In this document: piece after piece, positions 47,801 through 57,638 of the stretch
Layout: each line of letters opens with the position of its first letter
Numbering within the stretch: the stretch's first letter is position 1
NCBI GenBank assembly: GCA_951394405.1
Contig: OX596336.1
Span: 3,224,001 to 3,288,000 of the forward strand
Source of the DNA: Coprinellus micaceus
Lineage: Eukaryota > Basidiomycota > Agaricomycetes > Agaricales > Psathyrellaceae
Direction of reading: 5' to 3'
DNA: 64,000 nucleotides
The notes under the pieces: model-generated
What the model was told of the DNA's origin: nothing
Database searches by the model: none
What the model saw: the letters and a program-made list of their open reading frames with translations, nothing else
Position numbers and translations under genes: made by a program

Positions 47801-48600
47801 GTTCCAAGAGGTGCTGGAGAAAACGCTGTCGATGTGTAGGCCCCGGAAAGGGTAATAGGAGGTATACACTGCAGGCTTCCCGCCAAATCCACGTAAAAAT
47901 CGCACAACCCAAGAAAACCCAAAGTAGAATACAAGTGACCAAACAACGCGCATTTTGGCAGGAGGAGCGAAGAAGTGGCGAAAAGGGGACGATGGAGAAG
48001 GGCTGCAATGCACCGTTGACCAAATGGTCGACTGTTCCGTGGGGAGGTGGTATACGACTGCCAACACGAGAAGCGAGCCGGCAGATGGAATCCAGGAGGA
48101 AGGTAAAGAACTCAACTCAAAGAGTTTGCTGACGATCGAAAGAAGAAGATGAAGGCGAGTGTATCAACCCATGAAGCTCTGAAAGGGAAGGGTTGGTACG
48201 ATTAGGTGTAAATGGGGCCCAGAGGATGGGCTGCGTCGGCGAGCCGTGCGACTGGGCCGAGTCAGAGGCCCCCAAAAAGGAGGCGTAGAGTAGGAGGAAG
48301 GGGAAGGGAAACCGTATTGAAGATGCCAGGGTATGAAGTGCGAGGGTACATCGAGCAAAATAGAAGACTATTGAGATGAAAGCGGTGCAATGCATAGAAC
48401 ACGTTGGATATGCAGTGGTCATCGTCGTGCGGAGGCGTGGGTGTCAAAAGAGCGGCGGAGGGTCGTCCAGGTCGTGGGCCCAGCTGGAGGTGTCGGGCGT
48501 AAAAGGGGCGTCAAGAAGCGAGTGGATGCGGGGTCAGGCAAACGAAGCAATGAATGGGCCAAACGCGGGAGCAAATCGTAATGGATCATTCCAATTTACT
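44854..48600. other. gene-poor stretch, 3.7 kb
   Basis: No recognisable gene. Noted: a perfect 8-bp hairpin at 45468-45490; a 14-nt direct repeat GGAGGTATACACTG near 47308 and 47868; and a minus-strand frame at 47953-47735 with a hydrophobic start (WSLVFYFGFSWVVRFL) that is probably chance. No transposon ends seen. Confidence 0.45.
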
Positions 48601-49606
48601 TCAAGCCCTTTTGCCCTTCTTCTTCTTCGCCCCATTCACCACTGCGCCAGCTTCGCTTACTGCCTTCGCCAGACGCTTGTCCTTGGCCATCTCCCTGATC
48701 TCCTCCATCGAACCGAGCACCTTGCCTCCCACGAGGACGATGGGAAGCTCCTCCGTGCCCGTCAGTCTAGACAGGATGGGCGTCAGAACGTCGGCATCGT
48801 CGCGCATGTCGACGTCGACGATTGTTGGCGCAGGCTTGAGGTACAGCTCCGCGAGGATGCTCTTGACTTCCCGACTCACAGGCGAGTAAAGCTAAAACGG
48901 TGGATCAATTGAAGTAAATGGTAAGCTTTCTGAGGTAACGATTGCATGACACGGGCGACAAATAGCGTACCTTGGAGTACACGAATACCGGGTTCCGTGA
49001 CCACACCTCTCCGACGAGATGCTTGACTTCGTCAGACGCTCGCGAGCTACGCGTGTCGAAATCGAGCACAAGCTGGGGGTCTATGGGCTGAGCAGGGTCT
49101 ACGGTAGGAGGAATGACGTTCTGAGGGAGACTGGCGATGAAAAACGAGATAGCAGCCAACTCCTCCTCCGGGTTGAGCTCGAGCGCTGGCCGTTGATTCA
49201 GGCGATGGCGTCCCTTCCCTTTGTGGAATGAAGGGACGTCGTGCTTGTGAGCTGCTGGTGCTGCTGGTGGGACTACTGCTACTTCTGGTGCGGCCTCCGG
49301 GCGTACCCTCGAGTTTTGGATCGACTCTCGCGCTACGTCAAGCTGGTTTGCGACTGGTGGGTCCGCTCTCCGTAAAGAGAGCGCTGGTGATAGCGACGTC
49401 CCATGGATAAGGAAAATGTAGGTGGAGAGGAAGACGACAAAGAGGAGGCCAACGAAGGTTGTGCGGTATTTCGCCTTGCGTGGGTGGAGAGCACTGAGGA
49501 ACGCGGCCGGAAGGGAGGAGGCCGACGACGAGGATGGGAGCTTGTGGTCGGGGAACGACGATGAGGCCTGGAGCGGCGAGCGACTGTCTATGCGGGGTAG
49601 AGTCAT
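48601..49606 (-). CDS. type II membrane-anchored glutaredoxin-like protein (Grx6/7-like), Ser instead of catalytic Cys
   Basis: Two exons: 49606-48971, 48891-48601; 308 aa. Short basic/Ser-rich cytosolic start, a membrane anchor at about residues 50-66 (TTFVGLLFVVFLSTYIFLIH), and a luminal stalk rich in Ala/Pro. The C-terminal glutaredoxin fold has VWSRNPVFVYSK|LYSPVSREVKSIL, PAPTIVDVDMRDDADVLTPI, ELPIVLVGGKVLGSMEEI. The GSMEEI glutathione-binding end is kept, and cis-Pro is present in LPIVLVGG. The usual CPYS/CSYS is replaced by SPVS, so no thiol is present at the active site. Yeast Grx6/Grx7 have the same anchored layout in ER/Golgi. Ends in a Lys-rich tail. A further ATG upstream (49696) is possible but not needed. 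Confidence 0.85.
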
Positions 49607-50173
49607 TACGACGAAAGCAAGGTAAAGAACGTGGGGGAACGAGGAGCAGAGGAAAGATGGTGGCCTGCTCCTTCGGGCCTTGTACTTATCAAACAAATAG
49701 TCCAGCCGCCCACTCGGTTATCAATCAATTTGTGTCACCGCGACCACGATCTCCATTCTGCCTGACCATATCCCTCCTCGTTCCTTGTCTTTCAGTTATG
49801 CGCAACAAGGACCAGTGCATTTCGTTTTTCTTTGACCTTCACAATCTCTTGGAATTGGAGGCGATTGCTGTGAATTTGGAGGACGTGGCGCATGGCTCTA
49901 GGCTTACCCCGACGTTACAGCGCCTCTGACCTACTGACGTTACCCTCTGATGAGACCGTGCCATCGTTTGGCCATTGTTCGCCGTCTTCTCGACCTTGCC
50001 ATATTCACAATCTATATGGTCATACTCCGGCCCTCGTTTCCAAACCAACCAATAACCGCGATACATATCACACGCAGAGGACATAAACGAGCCTGCGCTC
50101 GCAAGGAGGCCCTCGAGCCCGATTTGAGATATGGTAACAAATGCTATTCACCCGGAAGTAGCGCCACGCCGAT
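49607..50173. other. intergenic, 0.57 kb
   Basis: Promoter/leader of the glutaredoxin-like gene and 3' end of the O-fucosyltransferase-like gene, both on the minus strand. No gene or RNA seen. Confidence 0.6.
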
Positions 50174-52022
50174 CTAGCTTTGGCTTTGAACCAGCTCATA
50201 ACTGCTGTCGTTCCAATCCTCAACCCTGCGCCCACCGACGAGGCTGAAGGTGGAGTCCTCTGTGCCAACAAAACCAGCGGCAAGACTATGCGCGACCATA
50301 TCCACTAGTGGCGTTTGCCACTCCCCGTATTTTTCTAGCGTCTGCTCCGCTTCGTGATCGAAGTAGCACCATCCGAGAGCGTTGACCTCGTCCCAGAATT
50401 TGGGGTCAGTGGAATCTGCGACAAGAAGCTCAATAATCAGCTCATGGTCAGGCATTACATATTTAATCTGCAGCCCGGTGATGTCGAGATGATGAAGGGA
50501 GAAAGTACGCATACCTGACGAAATGAGCCAACGTCGCACAACCATGCCCTTGGTGTCCAGGAGTCTCCTCTCCTGCCTCTTCACAGCGTCTACAAAGAAG
50601 TCGACCGAGTCCAGACAGTGGCCAGGCAGGTTGCATTGCAGTCCAAAGTCTCCTTGTCTGATATGGATCGCAATGAACTAAAGATGGAAGAGACACCATC
50701 AGCATTTTATGTCGCTCAAAGCGCACATCAGGAACCTCGATGAATAGCTTCGACGCACCGGAGGTATTTTTTCATGCTCTTCCAGGCCAAACGCTCGCCG
50801 CAAATACCCATTCGACCGCTCAACCAACCACTGATTGAATAGTAGGTGCTTCCCGACCATATTCCAGACAGGAGAGAAGCTGAATCTCCACTCATACACC
50901 TCCGCACCCGACGTCCCATAATACAGGACATCAAAGCACGTCAATTGCGGGTCGGGCGAGAGCCTGTGTTGGTGGTACCTGCTCTGGACCATAAGCGGGA
51001 GGTTCTCCATCTCGCGCTTATACGGTCGGTTCGGGTAGACGACCGCTGCGAGCTTCGAGAAAACTACGTGGTTGTCGTTGCTGCTGCCAGTCCCCATCCT
51101 GGTGTAGGTAGGGGTGCGGGTGTACGAGGGGTCGAGCCCGAGATGGCGGATGTGCGTCTCAGCAGAGACGGCCGTATTGTCGGATTCCTGGCGGGTAGAC
51201 CAGCATCCTATATCTTCCATTTCAACGGCGTCATACGGCCGAAGCGCGCTAGAAGAAGGGAGGTCTTTGACGTCCTTCCACTCGAGGATCGGCGTACGCA
51301 TTGCGGCGCGAAGATGTGTTAGGTTGAAGATTTCCCCAAAGGTAATAATTCCTGCTTCCCGAGCTGGGGAAGAACGAGGTGAGACGAGGCTAGAATCGAG
51401 AGATAAAGTAGCATACTGATGTGGTGGTCTGGCGCAAAGGGCGGGATGATAGGTACTCGGTCTGTCAACATCCCGAGGTAAATCATGTTCACCTGCGAGC
51501 AACGTCAAATCGCGTTCACAGCGCTTCAAGCTAACCTAGAGCGCTCACAAGTGAAATAAATTGATTATCTAGATAAAGGCCGCATCGCATTAGTCCGACT
51601 CCTAGCTTGACTGCAAAAAGGCGATACGCACTAAAACCGGCATTAGCCCATGAAGTAATGTAATTCGTATCATTTCTAAGGTTGTCTGGTAACAATTCGT
51701 TAGTCTCATATCGAGAGGGAAGGCAAGACACTTGGTACGCACCTCTAAATCTAAGAGTTGGATTGCCGAGCACATATCGTGACGAATCCCAATGCTCAAG
51801 GACCTCCGTAGCTGCAACGTCGTCTAGTGGGCCCTGCTTCCCGCATGTGCCCCCCAAGACCAAGCTCGGTATCCAATCACTCCGAGGCCCGGCGGTCGCA
51901 GACAGCGAGAAAAGAGAAAGGGAGCTGGCGATGATCATGAGCATGCAAAGAAGGAAAAATGCGAATGGCCTTCGCGGCCATCTCGATGCCAGCAGATAGC
52001 CCATTATATCGTGGCGTATCAT
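50174..52022 (-). CDS. O-fucosyltransferase-like protein, type II membrane (copy 1)
   Basis: Seven exons: 52022-51743, 51685-51632, 51568-51549, 51492-51417, 51363-50759, 50677-50515, 50415-50174; 479 aa. A signal anchor (RPFAFFLLCMLMIIASSLSL) is followed by a luminal domain. Fungal O-FucT-like landmarks: RNDTNYITSWANAGFNNQ, VNMIYLGMLTDRVPIIPPF, a donor-binding motif IAIHIRQGDFGLQC (H-x-R-x-G-D), DSTDPKFWDEVNALGW, and the C-terminal GFVGTEDSTFSLVGGRRVED. POFUT/FUT8-type enzymes use GDP-fucose with the HxRxGD arginine. Acceptor unknown. Start at 52022; a second ATG at 52004 also precedes the anchor. A paralogue lies at the right edge of the window, and GT61 genes lie beside both copies. Confidence 0.87.
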
Positions 52023-53158
52023 GGGCACGCGCAGTCGACTCCGAGACTGGTGGGTTCAAGAGGGTTGTGAAGGAAAGTTAGTCGTGAGGCCCAAAAAACC
52101 AAAGAGAAGGTGGAGAGCGGCTAGCTCGGTGGCTAGAGGCTTCTCACGAGGTGAGAGGATGAGGCAGACCCTGACGGAATAATTTGGGGGCTATCCTGGC
52201 GCGTCACTGGCCAGACTATTTCCGGGGTGAAGCGGGACGTGATGTATGTACTCCACCATTCTTGTTGTCAGGGAGTTGAATCTCTCGTACATTTGGACTT
52301 AGCTTTATCAGCGCCCCGATTCTACTTGTTATTCTCCTCGACGTCGACGTCGCCTCGCCGGCGCAATATTGAATGGCGTGTATCCTCCCAGGTTTGCAAG
52401 CCGTCTACGGGAACCCCTCCTCGATCGAACCACAGCTTCTAGGCCAGTGCAATCGCGTCGTCACGTACAAGATGGAGACACTAATGCGCGCCTTTCCTGT
52501 CACCCGCTTTCCCTCGAAACCCCCCCTTCACCACTCCTCCAACCTCCCCTCTGAATCCTAGGACACTAAACCGGTGTGTTGGGTGATGCTGCGGAGTGAA
52601 CGCAGGGTAACGTCGATTTTCAAGCAATTGCGATACGTCCAGGTAAGTCAAGCAGAAACACGCCGGCGCTGAACCCAAGCTTGGCCTTCGGAGGGCGACC
52701 CTTCGATGACAGAGGAGGTGGCCTGGGGTCGTCGATGAGGGAACAAGGCAAGATCCGAAAGCTATATCTCCGCCCGAACTTGAAGTCGGCTTAGACTTCG
52801 GCTCCGTCGCCAAGCGCTACTTTGAAATTGCCCCCTACATTCATGTTCTCTTGCATGTCCAAACCGCATCAAATGTGGTATGCGTCTGCCAGTATCTTCC
52901 TTGGGTCTCTGATCCAGTCCTGGACCAAGGTTTGGCCAGGAACCCCTCAAGGGATGCACGGTGCTCTTTACCTCTTACGGTTCTAGGAAGGGGTAGCAAT
53001 CTCATAAAATGCCCGGAGAAGTACCTTCCACCGTCCAACTCCACCCACTTTGGAGTAACAGCAAGTCCAGCTCTCCTCCCCCGTAACGAGCCCACCCAAT
53101 CGCCTGTGGTTCCTGTTGATTGCAGCAGGATCTCATTTGGAGTCATCGAGCTCCTGGA
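52023..53158. other. divergent intergenic region, 1.1 kb
   Basis: Between divergent O-fucosyltransferase-like copy 1 and GT61 copy A, so it holds both promoters. Small frames only; no coding evidence and no obvious palindromic operator. Confidence 0.55.
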
Positions 53159-55149
53159 ATGACGACACGCTTCATGAGACGCCAGCCCGCCCTCGTCGGC
53201 ACCGTCGTGACTGCCTTCCTCCTACTTCTCCTCGCGACACATTCGGACCACTGGCGTGATATCTCGGCCCGGGGCCTCCCTACCCTCCAATGGGGCGCCT
53301 TGCAACCTGGGTGCTGCTCTAACCTCAGCAGCCCCGTTGCTATTCAAATCGTTGAGAATGGGCTCGGTGCCCAAACGCAGCCAACAGACTTGGAAACGAC
53401 CACCCCGATGGTGCCATATGTACTCGGTTCTGATGTGCCAGTAGGCGCACATACTTGGGGATATAACGTTCTCGACAGGCTATACCTTCGAAACGGAACA
53501 TTTTACATCGTCACGAGCAACAGGGAGAGCGTACCCCCAAAAGTAGAGATAATACATAGGCTGGGACGAATTTCAACTCAAGGCGACGAAGATGACGAGG
53601 GTTCAGAGGTGAGGCCCTATTCTATTCGAGAGTCGCAGGATCTCAATCCACCCCACAGCTTGTAAAATACATTACACCCGCAGAATCGAGGGACGTCTTA
53701 GGAGACTTCACCACGGTTATGCACGGCGTCAGCTTTCTTATTCTCGACCCACCAAAGTACCTCGCTGTACGTATCAAAGCCCCCCTCTCCACTGTCACTC
53801 CTCAAATGTGTGCCTGACCACCTCCATTTTGAAGCATTTTTTCCATTATTGGGGCGAGGTTTTACTCGGGGCCTGGAGAGTTTACTCCAGCTTAATGCTC
53901 TCGAAAGGTCCATTTCCAGTCAACAACCTGCCGTTTCCCTCACGATTTGTATTCCCTGTGAGTTTTCAATCCATTTTACCTCCCTATCTCAGTCCTTCCT
54001 CATATCGAATATTGCCTGCCGAAGTTCGTGGACAACGATGAATGGCGAGATAAGGCCGACCTCAACGGCCCACTCATGCGCCTCGCCTTCCCCGACGTCC
54101 ACATAGCCAAGTCCGATGTGTGGAGGGACTGGATAAGAACAGGAGGAACGATCGTTTTTGAGAGGTCTGTTATCGTGAATAGGGTCTCCGCACACAAATC
54201 GTACGCTTATTTCTGTCGCCTATTGAACAGGGTGGGTTGACGCGTCCCCCGATTTTCTGCAGGCCCTTGGCAAGTCTTTGGTTCAAGATGCTGAGTTCCA
54301 CACAGAACGTAACCGTCCCGTATCATTTCTGGGAGCCCATTCGCAAATCGGTCTCCCAGCGGTTGTGGGGGTACGCACCGCTAGTCACTAATAGCGGTAG
54401 ACCGGCTTCCACCCCTCGGTTCACCCTCGACTCCGATGCTGCTGCCACCGATAACAACCTCCCGATTGTGACGTATATCTCGCGACAGACGACCGGACGC
54501 AGGTTAATTGAGTCTCATCACGAGGAGCTTGTTGCCGCACTCAGGTTGCTCGAGATCGAGGATGTTTGTACGGTGCGCATACCGGTGATGGAGAAGCTCA
54601 CATTGAAGGAGCAGCTCGCGGAGGTCGCAAGCAGTACGGTGAGCAAACCTCCGAACGAAGGGATGCGACAGTTCCGATAACGCCTTGGTCATTGGCAGAT
54701 ATTGCTCGGCGTACATGGGAACGGGTTGACGCACCAGATCTTCATGCCGCCATCACTACGTTCTGCAGTCATCGAGATGCAACCTCCCGGCGATTACGCT
54801 TTTGATTATTGGATGCTTGCGCGGAACATGGGGCACAAGCACTTCATGGTCCGGAACGACACGGTGACAACATATCGCCCTGACGAGTGGCACAAGGCGC
54901 GTGTAATTTGCGACTGGACTTCCTATGTCGTTTAGCTAAAGCATATTGCCCCACGTCGCTCCTATAGGGTATTCACATTGGCGAAAACTTTCACTCCGGT
55001 GAGTCCATAGCTTGAAGTTCGACTGCTCTTCGCTGACGCCGTCAACTGTGCCTTTTCTAAACATAGATAATATCCCCGTGTCTGGGTTTGTTGTTGCGGA
55101 TTTGATTCGCGAACGACTCATGCAGTCGGAGGAGAAAGTGGAAGAATAA
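53159..55149 (+). CDS. GT61 (EOGT-like, DUF563) glycosyltransferase, copy A
   Basis: Eight exons: 53159-53608, 53659-53766, 53835-53957, 54025-54200, 54263-54638, 54699-54896, 54968-54998, 55067-55149; 514 aa. Type II anchor (LVGTVVTAFLLLLLATHSD). GT61 landmarks: HFFHYWGEVLLGAWRVYSSL, FVDNDEWRDKADLNGPLMRL, LPIVTYISRQTTGRRL, ILLGVHGNGLTHQIFMPPSL, FDYWMLARNMGHKHF. EOGT-type GT61 enzymes transfer GlcNAc to EGF domains in the ER, and others transfer xylose; the donor here is unknown. The intron after exon 6 has a GC donor (AAG|GCGCGT), where copy B has GTGTGT at the same codon. Copy A lacks one intron of copy B. Convergent with the F-box gene, 81 bp away. Confidence 0.9.
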
Positions 55150-55230
55150 CGAAGTTCGTGTCCAGTCGAGGCTTAGCCGTGTGCATGTGGAAGAAGGTTC
55201 GTTTGGGTAACATTGGGCTGATATTGGTGC

Positions 55231-57042
55231 CTACATACCATATGTTGCATGGAGAACGTTTTTATACCTCGCACCAGAGTGACTTCCTCCCTGCCCGCTA
55301 GTGTGATCCGGTTCGAATGCCATGTAGCACCACAACTTCCTCCCTAAATCCAACACTTCGTCCATACTAACGGAGGATCGGATGAACGTTACTTGGATGA
55401 TGGGGTTGTCTAACGCCGCCCTCTCTTCGAGCAAGGATTCAAGTGTTCGAAAGAGTTTGGAAAACGGGGTGCAATCGCACGACTCCAGGATGATACTCTT
55501 GAGCCTGGGCAAGGGGAGGGCCCACGGATCCCGAGCCGTAGGGTCAGATACAAGCAGGGGTAGGACGAGAGTTGCGGCCCTCTGATCGAGGGTGATTGAT
55601 GTAAGTCGAAGGAGGGCACAAACTCCTTTTCCTAGGGCTGCCTTCTTGTTGATGTCCAAATTGGTGATGGGACTGGCGAGCCTATGGAGCTTCAACACTC
55701 GCACCCTGAGCGAGGTTACTATTGGATTGACTGAGCCCATCAGCATGACGGTTGCCTCCGCGCCGACCCCTCTTGTCTGGAGAGCCCAGGCCCGCCCTCC
55801 GAGCAGTTTCAACGCTTCAACCACCCTCCCGCTCCCATTCGAAGCGAAATCCAGGGTGTGGCTCGGGTCACTGTGGAGGATGGTGCTGAGTACGAAGTCC
55901 CCGGTGGTAGGATCAGAAATGAGTTGAAGTGGGAGGTCCGTAGTGTTGGTGAGCAGTGCGTTCTTTATGCAGCGGTCAATTTGGGTGCCCACATAGTCGA
56001 GGCAACTCAACAGGTGTGGGGGGTATCGGGGTATCGACGGGCAAATGATCTGAAATCCACATGCCTCGGACGTTTCAAGAGGTAGGGACTTCAATATTTG
56101 CACCATCCCAGCTACCTGCTCAATCTCCTTCCCTTCGATAGCCAAAAGAGTGAGGTGAGGAAGGTTGGCGCATGGAAGGGAGGAAACACTGAGTAATGTT
56201 AGGCCACCGGGGTCTACTGCGTCGTTGAAGTGCAGGAACCGCATCCAGGGAGTGGTCTGGAGAAATCTGATCAACTCCAAGCATGTCGGGCGGTGAGGCG
56301 GAGAAATGAGGGTGAGTTCGGTGAGACTGGGCAATCGCATGGAAAGCGGGAGATCTGTGCATTGGGCTAAAACTTTGGTGAGGCGGGGAAGCCGTGAACA
56401 GGGTTGAGCGACGAGAGTATGCGGGACGGTCATCTGGTTGCGTGGAATGGGGCGAGGGAATCTGCTTGTCAAAGCTCGACTCCAACTGAGAGATTCCAAA
56501 CAAGGCATCTGGAGCTCTGCCAGAGCCAAAACATCCTTGCGATTCAATATAGTACCGACACCCCCATACTCGCTCCAAACGACATGGAACTCGCGGATCC
56601 GGGCTTGATGTTCTACGAGGAGGCCCAAAATCTCCGGGATGTGGTACCATTTCCGACCGTCAGTTTCCGAACCCCAGAAAGAGATCGGCGCAGATCTGTG
56701 ACCGACATTGAAGTGGTGCGGAGCTGAAGTTTCGAGGAGATGGCGTAAGTATGACGCCGATTGCCGTTGAACGTCCACCATGCACGCCCACAGCTCCCTC
56801 CTTGAGAAGGCCGCAGCACGCCAGGCCAGACAAACGCGAGTGCAGGATACGATGGTGGCTTGAGAGATGCGGACCTCTACCAGTTCTGGGTCATGGTAGT
56901 AGCATGGGCTCGCGTAGATGAAGATCTGTTGAAGGATCTCTGTCGGGAGGATATCCCATACGCCCCTGCTGATAGCTGGAGAAGATTTGACGAAGGTGGA
57001 GTCATAAGATGGGGGCGGCGCTGAGGGAATAGAGCACGGCAT
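55231..57042 (-). CDS. F-box protein, intronless
   Basis: Single exon, 603 aa. F-box at about residues 30-75: WDILPTEILQQIFIYASPCY followed by SCTRVCLAWRAAAFSRRELW, the pattern of Agaricomycete F-box proteins whose N-terminus reads LP-x-E-I-L-x-x-I-F. The rest is Leu-rich with irregular LRR-like spacing (LPSLTELTLISPPHRPTCLE, LPHLTLLAIEGKE). It should bind Skp1 in an SCF ubiquitin ligase; target unknown. These families are large and fast-evolving in mushrooms. Start at the first true ATG (57042). Confidence 0.82.
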   Translation of the reverse strand: MPCSIPSAPPPSYDSTFVKSSPAISRGVWDILPTEILQQIFIYASPCYYHDPELVEVRISQATIVSCTRVCLAWRAAAFSRRELWACMVDVQRQSASYLRHLLETSAPHHFNVGHRSAPISFWGSETDGRKWYHIPEILGLLVEHQARIREFHVVWSEYGGVGTILNRKDVLALAELQMPCLESLSWSRALTSRFPRPIPRNQMTVPHTLVAQPCSRLPRLTKVLAQCTDLPLSMRLPSLTELTLISPPHRPTCLELIRFLQTTPWMRFLHFNDAVDPGGLTLLSVSSLPCANLPHLTLLAIEGKEIEQVAGMVQILKSLPLETSEACGFQIICPSIPRYPPHLLSCLDYVGTQIDRCIKNALLTNTTDLPLQLISDPTTGDFVLSTILHSDPSHTLDFASNGSGRVVEALKLLGGRAWALQTRGVGAEATVMLMGSVNPIVTSLRVRVLKLHRLASPITNLDINKKAALGKGVCALLRLTSITLDQRAATLVLPLLVSDPTARDPWALPLPRLKSIILESCDCTPFSKLFRTLESLLEERAALDNPIIQVTFIRSSVSMDEVLDLGRKLWCYMAFEPDHTSGQGGSHSGARYKNVLHATYGM

Positions 57043-57638
57043 ACTGGGTGTCAGCACCAAACGTTATGGTTGAAGGTAAAGGCCCCAGGCAGGCCTTATC
57101 TGGGCGCTCATCATGGTCACAAGACTCGAGGCAGACCTGGTCCGTGCAGGGGAACTTTACCTCTCGGAGGTGAAGGGTGACACTCGGTGGAACATCGAAG
57201 CTTTAATCGTTCAAAGAGACATGAGCCCAAAGGGAATGGGGTGGGTTTGGGCTGACAATAGGCAAACTCCGGTTTTTTGATCTCCGAATTTAGGCGCCGT
57301 CGCGGTTGACTTCAGCCGTCTTGCGTGCAGCCTACGGAACATTCTCGTCGTGCGACGCGCTATAAGCAACTTCGGTCAGGAATACTAGTACTACCAGATA
57401 CCGCGGGGCACCATCCGAGCCGGTACTTATCGATTATTTTATTGACAGCCTGCACGATCAAACTAAAGCCAAATCATTCCAGGGTGGCGGCTCCTCAAGT
57501 TTGACTAGCTACACTCACCGACGTGTCGAGCTTCATTAGCAGACGCGCCCACTACACACCCTCAAGGCCTCACGGCTTACTCGCTCTCTGACAGTAACTC
57601 CTAGCTGGTGCCGAATCCTTGAATTGAACCTCTATTCG
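57043..57638. other. divergent intergenic region, 0.6 kb
   Basis: Lies between the F-box gene (minus) and GT61 copy B (plus) and should hold both promoters. No other content recognised. Confidence 0.55.

Noticed and set aside
47735..47953. Possible small secreted protein on the minus strand
   Set aside because: One hydrophobic start without a convincing cleavage site, no Cys pattern and no splice support.
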